Part shown: piece by piece, positions 54,991 through 64,000 of the stretch | Layout: each line of letters starts with the position of its first letter | Numbering within the stretch: the first letter of the stretch is position 1 | Source: Maniola hyperantus | Taxonomy: Eukaryota; Arthropoda; Insecta; Lepidoptera; Nymphalidae | Length of the DNA: 64,000 bases | Assembly (NCBI RefSeq): GCF_902806685.2 | Contig: NC_048543.1 | Coordinates: 6,428,106-6,492,105 of the forward strand | Direction: 5' to 3' | Notes under the pieces: generated by a model | Database searches by the model: none | Seen by the model: the letters and a program-made list of their open reading frames with translations, nothing else | Told to the model about the DNA's origin: nothing | Translations under genes and position numbers: made by a program

Positions 54991-55861
54991 ATTACGGTTG
55001 CACAATTTAATAAGTAGGTAATCGAATCTTATTCAACACGAATTTTATGTAGGATTTTACCAAAGACGCACAAACCCACTGTTTTATCCACTGGTGGGTC
55101 TACGCTATACCTAATAACACCACGTACCTACCTACCCAGGGTGTTCTACACACATTTGTGTAGAACATCTTGTGTGCACTGTGCACCGACGCCGAATGTC
55201 AGTCGGTGGCGCCGGGTAAGCAACGTTGACTCAGGTCGGTAAATGGATGGATGACCAACTATGGTGATTTGGAGGAGAATGTGGCATCCGTTAGTCCCAG
55301 CTACAATCAATAGCAACTAACAAATAGCTACAATCAATAATAGTATGTTCTAAGTTTCTAAGTCGTATTCGGAAAATATTAAAGGCACATTATGATTGTT
55401 CCTAGAAAATCCCTACTTTTATGTGAGTCAAGACACACTCACTCTTGTCATAGCGTTGCTATGCATTCATTTGTTGTAACAATTATTACTTACGGGTATT
55501 TATAATTTTTTTAAATAAAAAAAAATAAAAAAATATCTTTGACACACTATCGGTGCCATGTCTGCATGTCTCCGTGAGACTTTTAATGATGTGTTCTTCA
55601 ACATTAACTTGCCTCTTTACTATAGGTACCTGTAAGTAGAGCACGAAGCCTTACACAAACTAAGTCACAGGTATACTAATACTCCGACGTTTTCTCGACT
55701 TTAGCTTGTACTACTTTTACACGACACAGAAAGTAGCGGTGATCTGGTTAATATTTTTCTTTTTTTTTCAAAGATTTTACTTCACTGCTTAGTAAAATAA
55801 AAGGAGAAAAAGAATTTAATTTGAACAAAATATTTTCCTGTTCTATATCCTAGTGAAAAAT
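54991..55861. other. Unassigned; small perfect hairpin
   Basis: TGTTCTACACA at 55142-55152 pairs with 55157-55167 across CATT. Otherwise AT-rich with no supported feature. Confidence 0.4.
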
Positions 55862-55985
55862 AGCGTGATAGGGACTTCCACACGCCACGGTCTTGCGGCG
55901 CCTGAATTCAGCGGCTCCCTGCGACTCGTCTGATGTCGTCCGTCCACCTAGTGGGGATCTTCCAACGCTATCTCCATCCATCCAT
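55862..55985 (-). pseudogene. RTE-like LINE fragment
   Basis: GGGACTTCCACACGCCACGG, GAATTCAGCGGCTCCCTGCG and GTCCGTCCACCTAGTGGGGA are the inverted RTE C-terminal coding end, as at 59030-59330. Confidence 0.7.
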
Positions 55986-56154
55986 CGCTATATCCATTAA
56001 AAGCAATGTTTTTTTTTTTTTTTTTTCATTTTAAATAATAATATACACTTACAGAGAACCAAAATGTGTACATGCAAAGTTATTAAAATCTAATTACATT
56101 CTAAAAATCACTAACACACAAAAGTACTTAGTTATAATCTATGTAAAAAAAAAA

Positions 56155-56365
56155 CACTTGCTTTAAATGATGAAGGAAAACATCGTGAGGAAACCTGCGC
56201 GAGAGTTCTCCATTATGTTCTCAAAGGGGGGTGAAGTTTGCCAATCCGCACTTGCTAGCGTTGCGAATTATGGTCTAGTGCCTAAAGCTAAACCCTTCTC
56301 ATTCGGAGAGAAGATGCGTTCTCACTTCTCAGTAGTGGGCTGGCGATGGATTGATCATGATAAGC
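56155..56365 (+). mobile_element. SINE 1, body
   Basis: AAGGAAAACATCGTGAGGAA, GAGTTCTCCATTATGTTCTC, CCCTTCTCATTCGGAGAGAA and CAGTAGTGGGCTGGCGATGG. An A-rich run replaces the head. ORF 56167-56412 is incidental. A run of about 20 T lies at about 56008-56027. Confidence 0.75.
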
Positions 56366-56877
56366 TAATTTTCTTGCCGGCTTTCTGCTTTTCGATGGTG
56401 GAATATTCTTGACATAATATCATAATCACACAGGCTGTCCTACACGAAATAAATAAGTAGATTTATTTCATTTCATTTCATAGGCTATCGTGCTTACGCA
56501 GCGGTTTAGTTCAGAACTTGAACAAAAGTCCTCTATACACGGGAGTTTTCACATCCTACAATCCTCGATGTTTTCTTTTTTCCCCACCGTAACATAAAAG
56601 TCCTCTGTCCGGCTAACAACTGCTACCGGAGCGCAAAAATAATAATACAAAAACACCAGTCAAGCCCCGCTTACAAAAACGTAGTTGAATCCGTTGGTAT
56701 ATTTTAAAAGCAGCAAAAAATTGGTCCCCAAAAAGATTAGCGATAGATTCACGGAACGATGTTTAAAATTGTCAATTTATAGTGATACAGATCTTTTCCT
56801 ATTTCTGACGTTCTTAGAAAACCGTTTAAAATGTTTACGCGATTGAACCAAAATAAATTCAAATCACGATTGAACCG
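56366..56877. other. Unassigned AT-rich sequence
   Basis: No supported feature. Confidence 0.35.
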
Positions 56878-57151
56878 GTGATAACTTAGTGATAAAAACT
56901 TCGGCCTCCTATCCTGGGGGTCCGAGGCTGGATCCCGGACTCACAGTTCTAACTTTTCAGGGATTTATGTGCACTTAAAACAATAATTAAAAAACATTTT
57001 TTTTGTTTTATCATCATCGTTAGAAAATTTGCATGCCTGAGAATGCTCGTTAATGTTCTCAAAGATGTGTGAAGCCGCCAATTCCCTCCCTTCTCATTCT
57101 GAGGGAATACATGTGCCCAGTAGTGGGCTGGTTAACATGATGATGATGAAC
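56878..57151 (+). mobile_element. SINE 1, near complete but diverged
   Basis: GTGATAACTTAGTGATAAAA (decayed A box), GGCTGGATCCCGGACTCAC, TTCTAACTTTTCAGGGATTT, GCATGCCTGAGAATGCTCGT and the tail AACATGATGATGATGAAC. Confidence 0.7.
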
Positions 57152-57557
57152 TGGGTCTCCCAATATTGTTATTCCCTTATAGAGAGAGATGTAGATATCA
57201 AGTTATGTCTAACTAACTATACCTATATTATAAAAAATATAAGGACTGGGTACCTATTTCAAAAGTTTACTTCTACCATTTTACTCATATTATATATAAC
57301 AACATGCGTGTGTAATTACGCAAATATTCAATTTAGAGAAGCAATTTCCAGTATTCGTCAAAGCTTTTGGCCTTTTCTGGTAGCTTGAAAAGAACCGCAA
57401 CTCGAATATAGCTTTGTGGCTAGTTTCCGTTTGCCACAAACTTTCCTCGTCTCTTTTCTCTGAACTGAAAATGCTCAATTTTCGGTACGGTAGAAATCAG
57501 GAATCAAGAGAACCACTTTAGGGTTAAATCCAGAAACTTTCGTAACATATTACATAA
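57152..57557. other. Unassigned AT-rich sequence
   Basis: The overlapping ORFs (57053-57388, 57290-57478) show no domain. Confidence 0.35.
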
Positions 57558-57858
57558 CTAGCTTCTGCCCGCGGCTTCGCCCGCGTGGCCTACTGGAAAC
57601 AAATGGCATTTTTTTATTCAGAAAGAAACATTATAACATCAGGACGCGCACCCTGCACCAGCACCGAATAACACATACAACCTTCCAAGGCCAACCCCCA
57701 TTTCATATTTTTTCATGGGGGGTATTTTCTCATAGTCGTTTTTTAGCTGACACCTAACCTCAGCCTCAAGAAAAAACCTACTTTCCAAATTTCACGTAAT
57801 TAATATCAATAATTAAAACTGCCCCATACAAACTTTCATCCCCTATTTTACCACCCTT
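57558..57858 (-). mobile_element. Helitron-like fragment
   Basis: AACTAGCTTCTGCCCGCGGC, TTCGCCCGCGTGGCCTACTG and CAAACTTTCATCCCCTATTT. It resembles the inverse of 61200-61805. Confidence 0.6.
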
Positions 57859-57859
57859 A

Positions 57860-57930
57860 TTAGAGCGTGGGCTGTGCGCGTGTGGGGAGCGTTCCCTCCT
57901 GATTGCCATCTCGATCTGTCGCGTACTATA
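57860..57930. mobile_element. TIR element family A, right half
   Basis: GGGCTGTGCGCGTGTGGGGA, CTGATTGCCATCTCGATCTG and TCGCGTACTATA. The left half is absent where it meets the Helitron-like piece. Confidence 0.7.
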
Positions 57931-58399
57931 GGTACAAATAGGTGGCGCCTACAAAGCTTTTGCATGCATATTCTCTCTATTAATGTAGAAAGAATTTCCG
58001 AATAAAGCCGGCGTGGGTGAATCTAATTACTTAAGAATACGAAGAAACTACTGCTATCTTAATATTTTGGACAGACATTCTAAAGGCATACTGGACGTCT
58101 TCAGAAAGTCGGTCGACATTTTATTACTTTTTGATCCGGATAAACAAAGTTTATATTTGGAAAAATTGAATGGAACAGCAAAGTACTAGTCGCTATAAAT
58201 AACAATAAAGAGTGGGTATTCGGATTTTATAAACCGTGCAATTTTGTACACTTTTATCAACGCTTAGCGTTAGCCCACTGAAAGTTAAGTAGTCGTAAAC
58301 TGACTCGCTAGCCATAAATAACCGTGCAATTGTCGTCGGTAAGTAAAAACGGAATAGACCAAGCGACCACCGAAAAAAATTTGTGGTTATTTTATATCC
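57931..58399. other. Unassigned AT-rich sequence
   Basis: No supported feature. Confidence 0.35.
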
Positions 58400-58562
58400 A
58401 TACTCCATACTTAATATTATAAATGCGAAAGTGTGTCTGTCTGTCTGTCTGTCCGTCTGTCTGTCTGTCTGTCTGATAGCTTTTCGCGGCCCATCCGCTT
58501 AACCGTTTTTAATGAAATTTGGTACAAACGCAACCTGTATTCTACTCAGAAGTATGATTTCC
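58400..58562 (+). mobile_element. Helitron-like 5' part with (TGTC)n
   Basis: CTTAATATTATAAATGCGAA, a TGTC array at 58431-58474, CGCGGCCCATCCGCTTAACC and GAAATTTGGTACAAACGCAA. The 3' half is missing. Confidence 0.8.
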
Positions 58563-59008
58563 ACGAAGCCAGTCCTACTGGCTTAAAAAATAGACGAGCG
58601 CTCTATTCTTGCCAGCTGCAGCGCTGTTAGCCAGCATAGGTACGCCGTGTAACGTATCGTAACATGTTAATGTGTGATTAACTAGTGGATAAAATGAAAT
58701 AGCGGTCCAAAATATTTCGAAAAAACTTAGCACACGCTTTGTGGGGAAAAAAGTATCATTGCATATTTTAAGGACATTAACACTAATCATTTACACAAGG
58801 GGATTTGTTTAGGGCATATACTTAGTTCACGAGACAAGTTTTGTTGAGTTTTGAAAGTTCTAGCAAAGCCAACCGCAACCCTATGAATACATAATCATTG
58901 AAGCTTCCAAACAGAGAGTTCATTTAAAGCTTATTCGGAATATATTGTGTAAACATATCGATGAAAATCAAAAGAGCAAACATTAAAACTTAACAAAGGA
59001 CCTAACTT
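58563..59008. other. Unassigned AT-rich sequence
   Basis: No supported feature. Confidence 0.35.
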
Positions 59009-59009
59009 A

Positions 59010-59330
59010 CATCATTATCATCATCAACTGATAGACATCTACTGCTGGACATAGGTCTTTTGTAGGTACTTTCACATGCCACAGTCTTGCGCCGCCTGAA
59101 TCCAGCGGCTCCCTGCGACTCGTCTGATGCCGTCCGTCCACCTAGTGGGGGGTCTTCCAACACTGCGTCTTCCGTTGCAAGGTCGCCATTCTAGCACCTT
59201 GGGACCCCAACGTCTATCGGTTTTACGAACTATGTGCCCTGCCCATTGCCACTTCAGCTTCGCAACCCGTTGAGCTATGTCGGTTACTCTAGTTCTCCTA
59301 CGGATCTCCGCACTCACATAGTTCACATAA
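59010..59330 (-). pseudogene. RTE-like LINE, C-terminal ORF2
   Basis: The minus frame 59072-59326 reads AEIRRRTRVTDIAQR, KLKWQWAGHIVRKTDRRWGP, KVLEWRP, SVGRPPTRWTDGIRRVAGSR and WIQAAQDCG. It then continues through the 3' end CTATGTCCAGCAG..GATGATGATAATGATG. This 84-codon stretch is open and the best-preserved of the five RTE pieces. The catalytic domain is missing. Confidence 0.85.
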
Positions 59331-59399
59331 TATACTATAATAAGCTTCTTATGTGCTTTCTTAGAAAATACAAAGTATACCTAATCAAACTAACAACCC

Positions 59400-59635
59400 T
59401 TATTATAGAACCCCTACCTCTATTTACCAACGCAAGACGTCGGGCGAGTTTCCTTTTGTCATTTCATCTAGACACGCACGAAACGATTTGCGTCATCATT
59501 CCTCATACGCATGGCTAAGGTTTGGAATACTCTTCCACGATCTGTGTTTCCTACCAATTACAACCCGGGTATCTTTAAAACAAGAGTAAATAGGCATCTT
59601 CTAGTTAAACGCGTCCCATCTTAGGCCAAATCATC
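59400..59635 (+). pseudogene. Jockey/CR1-like LINE, C-terminus
   Basis: One frame reads TRTKRFASSFLIRMAKVWNT and LPRSVFPTNYNPGIFKTRVN, RHLLVKRVPS and a stop. This is the usual end of a non-LTR reverse transcriptase (F..R..WN.LP..VFP..YN...FK). An upstream stop shows decay. Confidence 0.75.
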
Positions 59636-60139
59636 ACTTTCTATCGGGTATGATTGTTGTCAAGCGTTTGCCATTTGCCTATAATGAATTTAAAAAAAGT
59701 TCTACGCACAACACGCGATATTCCGCACAAAAATATTTTGCATCTGGTTTTTGCTAATAACTTGATGTCCAATGTCATTATCATACTTATTTTGATAGCT
59801 TCATAGTACATAGTTTTTTTTAAATAGCTCTTCTTCTACAGATCCTAGCTTTAATGACTCTACCCCACTAAAAAGTTGCTCTCACCGTGAGTTTCCACTC
59901 GTCGCTTAACTATGTTTAGTAAATAGAGTCTTAGTTCACATTCAATTATTTTAACACTATTAATTTCTATCAAGGCTCAATAATTATTATTATGTGTCAT
60001 AATTCAACATGTTCAGTTCAATACGATTCATTTATTAACAGATTGTTAGCAGACTTTGTTTTATATGGCTTGTGAAAACAGGAAACGTAGGGTTAGAAGG
60101 CATAGTATACTTATACTGAATATTTATTAAGTTTAGTGT
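59636..60139. other. Unassigned AT-rich sequence
   Basis: No supported feature. Confidence 0.35.
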
Positions 60140-60360
60140 CATTAGAGACGAGGCCGGTGATTAGGCGGTGACCGCTTGGCCTAGAACGGCGCTGTTATAG
60201 CCGAAGCATGGCGGCTGGGAACGATTTCGTGCTCCGCTGCCCGCCACACGCCGCTGGCCAGCGACAATGGCTGCCGGAGCACTGCCCTCGCCGCTCCTTG
60301 CGCGCCTGCCAGCAAACAGCCCACAGCCCGTTCCTACCCTTAACACGAGTTCACACATTT
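60140..60360. other. GC-rich island, open on both strands
   Basis: A sharp GC-rich block in AT-rich surroundings with 65-codon frames on both strands (plus 60208-60405, starting AGCATGGCGGCTG; minus 60161-60358). No domain, splice pair or repeat match is recognised. It could be an exon, a promoter or an unknown element. Confidence 0.3.
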
Positions 60361-61195
60361 AAAAATCTAAATCTATATATTTGTATAGCCAGGCAAATAA
60401 GGTGATGCAAATTTTTACAAGAAACACTGTTTCATGCTATTACGGCGTACAAATTTTGGGCTTGATAAATTAGGTAAGTATCAACATAGATTACGCAACA
60501 TAGATGAAATGGTTACCACTTACCACTAACAAAAGATTGCGATTACTGGCATAGTGGCTGGATAGAGACTTCGGTGACGGTGGTTTTGGAGACCCGATAA
60601 TTGGATTCAATCCGCGTCACTCTCAATAGCTCTCTCAAATCCTTGGTGGGAGGCATCACGACCTCTTGTAATGGGGAACACGACGCAGAGAGAGATATTC
60701 GAAATCTATCGATGTTCTCGAGTTTTATCGTTAACAGAACACATTTCGAATATGCGAGCTAACATAATATCAGGGGAACTAAATAATTCTACTTTGTCAA
60801 TGAATCTGCTACAATTATTATTAACTCTAAGCAAACCATTTCGTCAATTAATCAACAATAACCCCAAGCAAAATCTCGTAAAATAAAAAATAGTAGATAC
60901 TCAATAAGGGGTCCTTACAATATTATCCTTTGTGTCACGTAATTTTTTCTGTACTTGATATCTATCAAACTTCGAAACGTAGAAACTCGTACTACGGATA
61001 CTGAGAAATATTTGGGTGGAGGACGAAGGGAGACCTGTTTATTATAAATATTCAGTCTACTTCCACTCTTTTCTCCAGCTAGCCCTACAAACTTTTTATC
61101 CAACTACGAAAGGATTTGGACAGAGTACCCACTTAGAGTATTTTATGTCTGCTGTGGTTTTCACAGATGAGTTTAGTAGTCTAGTGTATCTAAAT
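60361..61195. other. Unassigned; one stem-loop
   Basis: 60695-60753 can fold: ATATTCGAAAT and TGTTCT pair with AGAACA and ATTTCGAATAT around a 17-nt loop. No other feature. Confidence 0.35.
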
Positions 61196-61197
61196 AT

Positions 61198-61806
61198 ATA
61201 AAAGAGAAATACCACTCACTCACTGACTGACTGACTGACTAATCACGAAATCACAAAAACTATAAAGCCTACAAACTTGAAATTTGGAAGGTAGGTTCTT
61301 TCTTGGACGTAGGTGTCAGCTAAGAAACAGTTTTGAAAAATTCCCCCCCTAAGGGTGCGAAAGGGGGGGTCGAAGGTTGTATGAAAGTCCTATGTTTTTG
61401 GAGTTAGAGACGTGAAAATCGACATTTAGGTTACTAGCTTTAAATAATAAAAATCTGTATAATTCAATTTGGGAAAGTCCCCCTTAAGGGTGGTAAAATA
61501 GGGGGGGGGGGGGGGGGCAATGTTTTTATAGAAAAGTTTTAACAATTGTTATTTTTACTTGAAATATTGAAATGTAGGCTATTTCTAGAGGGTAGGTATC
61601 AGATAAGAAAGGATCTAACTAAATTCCCCCCCTAAGGGAGTAAAATGGGGGTGGAAGGGTAATACATAAGTATATGAAAATCCTATGTTTTTGAAGTTAG
61701 AGATATGAAAATTGGCATGTAGGTAAGTGAGGCCTTTTGCAGCGGGAAAATTTCAGATCTCATGAGAAACCAGTACGCGGACGAAGTCGCGGGCATCTGC
61801 TAGTAT
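61198..61806 (+). mobile_element. Helitron-like element, longest copy of its subfamily
   Basis: AGAAATACCACTCACTCACT, GAAATTTGGAAGGTAGGTTC, GTGTCAGCTAAGAAACAG, repeated CCCCCCTAAGGG motifs, CTCATGAGAAACCAGTACGC and ACGAAGTCGCGGGCATCTGC with TAGT. A run of 17 G lies at 61501-61517. It serves as the uninterrupted reference for 15929-16600. Confidence 0.75.
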
Positions 61807-62631
61807 GTTTATATATTTTTGCGTTGATCGGTTCCCTCACAAAACTCAATAGAGCACGCGTCAGATTTTGACTATTGAATACACAGTATACCTACATATA
61901 TAAGAAAGCAAGCTTCTACCTTAGCTTATTATGCTCAGAACGGCTGAACGGCAAAAGGCTCAGAAGTCTATTTTATTGAAAGAACTCACATACAAAATCT
62001 CTTAGTTTTTAGACTCGGTGTTTTGTACATTTATGTTACGTACCTACTCAAACTGTTTCTCCTTTTGTATCCAAGATCATGTCTCTGTTGCACACACTTA
62101 AACAAGGTAACAAATAACAATAAACATAAGATCGTCCGTATGCAACTTTATTTAGAACTTTCATACTTTATAAATATTTCATACAAATAAGCTAAGTACC
62201 TATTTCATTTCATTTTTTGAATATATTTTACGCAAACCATTACGTTATTATTTTTACCCAGGCTATACGGAAATAATAATATCAGGATTAATACCAGGAT
62301 CTGTATTTATTTTCTTTAGCTTTCTTGTCTTCACAAAAAATAGAACGTTATAAAATTACGGAGGCAGGAATAAAGCAGCTCCTACACAAGATAAATAATA
62401 TTAAAATAACAGAGAGATAAGAAATAGGTACGTAATAAAGAAGGTCAACGTATGTATTCATCATTTTCTTCAAATCTTCGGCTACGAAAAATCCCAACCA
62501 TATAAATATTGTATTTAACATTCTTTCCTCACCGTGAGTTTGCACTGGATAAAACATAACATGTTGAAAATACTGTTTTCTGTTTATACCTATAGGTACA
62601 TCGAACTGTGTTTGCATTGTCATAATATACT
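61807..62631. other. Unassigned AT-rich sequence
   Basis: A 91-codon minus ORF (62348-62623) is hydrophobic at its C-terminal end (LSVILILFILCRS) but lies in AT-rich sequence with no recognisable family. Confidence 0.35.
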
Positions 62632-62852
62632 TAATCCATACTAATATTATAAATGCGAAAATGTGTCTGTCTGTCTGCTAGCCTTTCACGGCCCATCCGT
62701 TCAGCCGATTTTGACGAAGTTTGGTACAGATATAGCTTGCATCCCGGGGCCTTCCCATAAACTTTTTATCCCAGAAAATCAAAAAGTTCCCACGAGATTT
62801 TTACAAACCTAAATCCACGCGGACGAAGTTGCGGGCATCAATTTTTTGAAGA
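62632..62852 (+). mobile_element. Helitron-like (Lep1-type), fullest copy
   Basis: TCCATACTAATATTATAAAT, CTGTCTGTCTGCTAGCCTTT, TCAGCCGATTTTGACGAAGT, TAGCTTGCATCCCGGGGCCT, AAATCCACGCGGACGAAGTT and GCGGGCATCA. Only the last few bases of the hook are lost. No Rep/helicase gene, so it is non-autonomous. Confidence 0.85.
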
Positions 62853-63184
62853 TGAACTTGTTGACATTTCAACCAATCTTGAAATCTGTCAAAGAGTTTA
62901 CGCGATTATCTGCAGTGTGAATGTATTCACCAAAACAAATTATGAGATTTGTTACATATTTACGATGATCTGTCAAACATGCTTAATGTTTAGGTGCAAA
63001 CGGTTTCCACAAAAATCGCGTTATGTACTTAGTTTACGCAAGCTCCTGTCACCCAGATACTAAACCTTGAATCAACGCAACGCTATGATTTATTTTATCG
63101 TCTCGTTCCCACAGCTATTTTACAGAAATGGATTTTTACTGGTTCCTACAAAACGTGTGGTGTGTTCACAATCAGTACATATTT
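62853..63184. other. Unassigned AT-rich sequence
   Basis: No supported feature. Confidence 0.35.
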
Positions 63185-63330
63185 TGACGCAGGTAATGCC
63201 TTAATGTAGCTCTATTTTTTATGACTTCATGTCAACAATCACCATAGCCACCACCATCGATGATTTGGCATATCATCGATTCAGGATCAAACCGAGAGTT
63301 CGCTACTCTAGTTCACTCTGCCACTAGCTG
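63185..63330. repeat. Dispersed repeat, copy 2
   Basis: TTAATGTAGCTCTATTTTTT, GATTCAGGATCAAACCGAGA and CTAGTTCACTCTGCCACTA match 4732-4912 without its internal duplication. Confidence 0.5.
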
Positions 63331-64000
63331 CGCGTCTACACTATGCGCTGCACTATGCGTCTGTGCTAAGCTGACTCCTATACATATCATTAATCTAAGC
63401 TCCTATATAATTCTATGGCGTCTAATTACAGTATATCTATCCCTACCATATCCCTACTAATCAAATTACTGACTCAAAACTTTATCTTTATTAGCGCAAG
63501 TATGATTTTGTTTGTTATTCAGTTATTTTACATTTATTTGTGTTTTACATGTCATATTATAAAAAGTGATGATAATAAAGTACCAGTTATCGTACAATTT
63601 TAATTTATTTTTGCAATTAAGCCATTTTTAGTAAAAATAACTGCTTTATTTTATTTTACGGTTAGGTTCATTATACCGACTCCAACAGCGTATTATTCAA
63701 CATTTACGACAATTCATGAGCCAACAATCACTTAAGTGAATAAAATTAACGTAGGTAGTCGTTCATTATAATAGCAATTCTGAAGCACGTTCGTTCGTTG
63801 ACATATCCCGCATAATTAGGAGGATCCCTCTTTGATTTCTATCTGTTAAGGCTTCTATAGATTTCCCTAAATATGTTAAAATAGGTCACGATTATATGTT
63901 TTTCAAATTTAACCATAAAACCTTATTTTTATAAAACTGTGATGGACTTATCTTGCAATTGACGACAATCATACCTAATGGAAAGCAATAATAAGGTTTG
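63331..64000. other. Unassigned AT-rich sequence
   Basis: ORFs of 62-66 codons only. No repeat is recognised. Confidence 0.35.

Overview
This window looks like nuclear DNA of a moth or butterfly (Lepidoptera), and I find no intact host protein-coding gene in it. The assignment rests on repeats. The window is AT-rich and full of element families I recognise from lepidopteran genomes: Helitron-like (Lep1-type) fragments starting TATTATAAATGCGAAA and ending GGGCATCAGCTAGT; a dispersed repeat with a GGGTTCCGT...ACGGAACCC tail; tRNA-derived SINEs ending in (GATGAT)n; AACCGACTTC elements; and 3' ends of RTE-like and Jockey/CR1-like LINEs. These names come from memory of the families, not from a search. 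The best fit is an intergenic region or a large intron.

Layout. 0-5 kb: a terminal-inverted-repeat (TIR) element (family A), a palindromic insertion in a Helitron-like head, and Helitron-like fragments. 5-13 kb: a GGGTTCCGT copy with inverted tails, two family B TIR elements, a roughly 145-bp-arm fold-back at 6951-7304, a CpG-rich block with three CCAAT-type motifs at 9480-9870 (the only promoter-like stretch I see), and an old RTE LINE fragment. 13-28 kb: a 203-bp-period tandem duplication, a nested insertion with a visible target duplication (16022-16338), many Helitron and SINE pieces, four LINE 3' ends, a third family B copy and a TIR element with an ACATTT duplication. 28-43 kb: a Jockey/CR1-like LINE tail, a PIF/Harbinger-like element with a TTA duplication around a GC-rich core (34466-34958), hairpin-rich repeats near 40 kb and a 91-bp GC-rich mini-element. 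43-64 kb: a broken RTE tail, a tRNA-headed SINE carrying a perfect hairpin, a LINE ORF1 joined directly to a 3' UTR (46456-47180), an unclassified possibly coding repeat pair (49.4 and 54.8 kb), and more Helitron, SINE and RTE fragments.

Nothing here forms a working gene system. All recognisable proteins are retroelement remnants. The most unusual signal is structural. Several unrelated repeats each carry a perfect 16-21 bp inverted duplication with a 4-6 nt spacer. In two or three cases another copy of the same family in this window lacks it. This looks like a recurrent snap-back or template-switch mutation rather than part of the elements. Unlabelled stretches are unique-looking AT-rich sequence with no supported feature.
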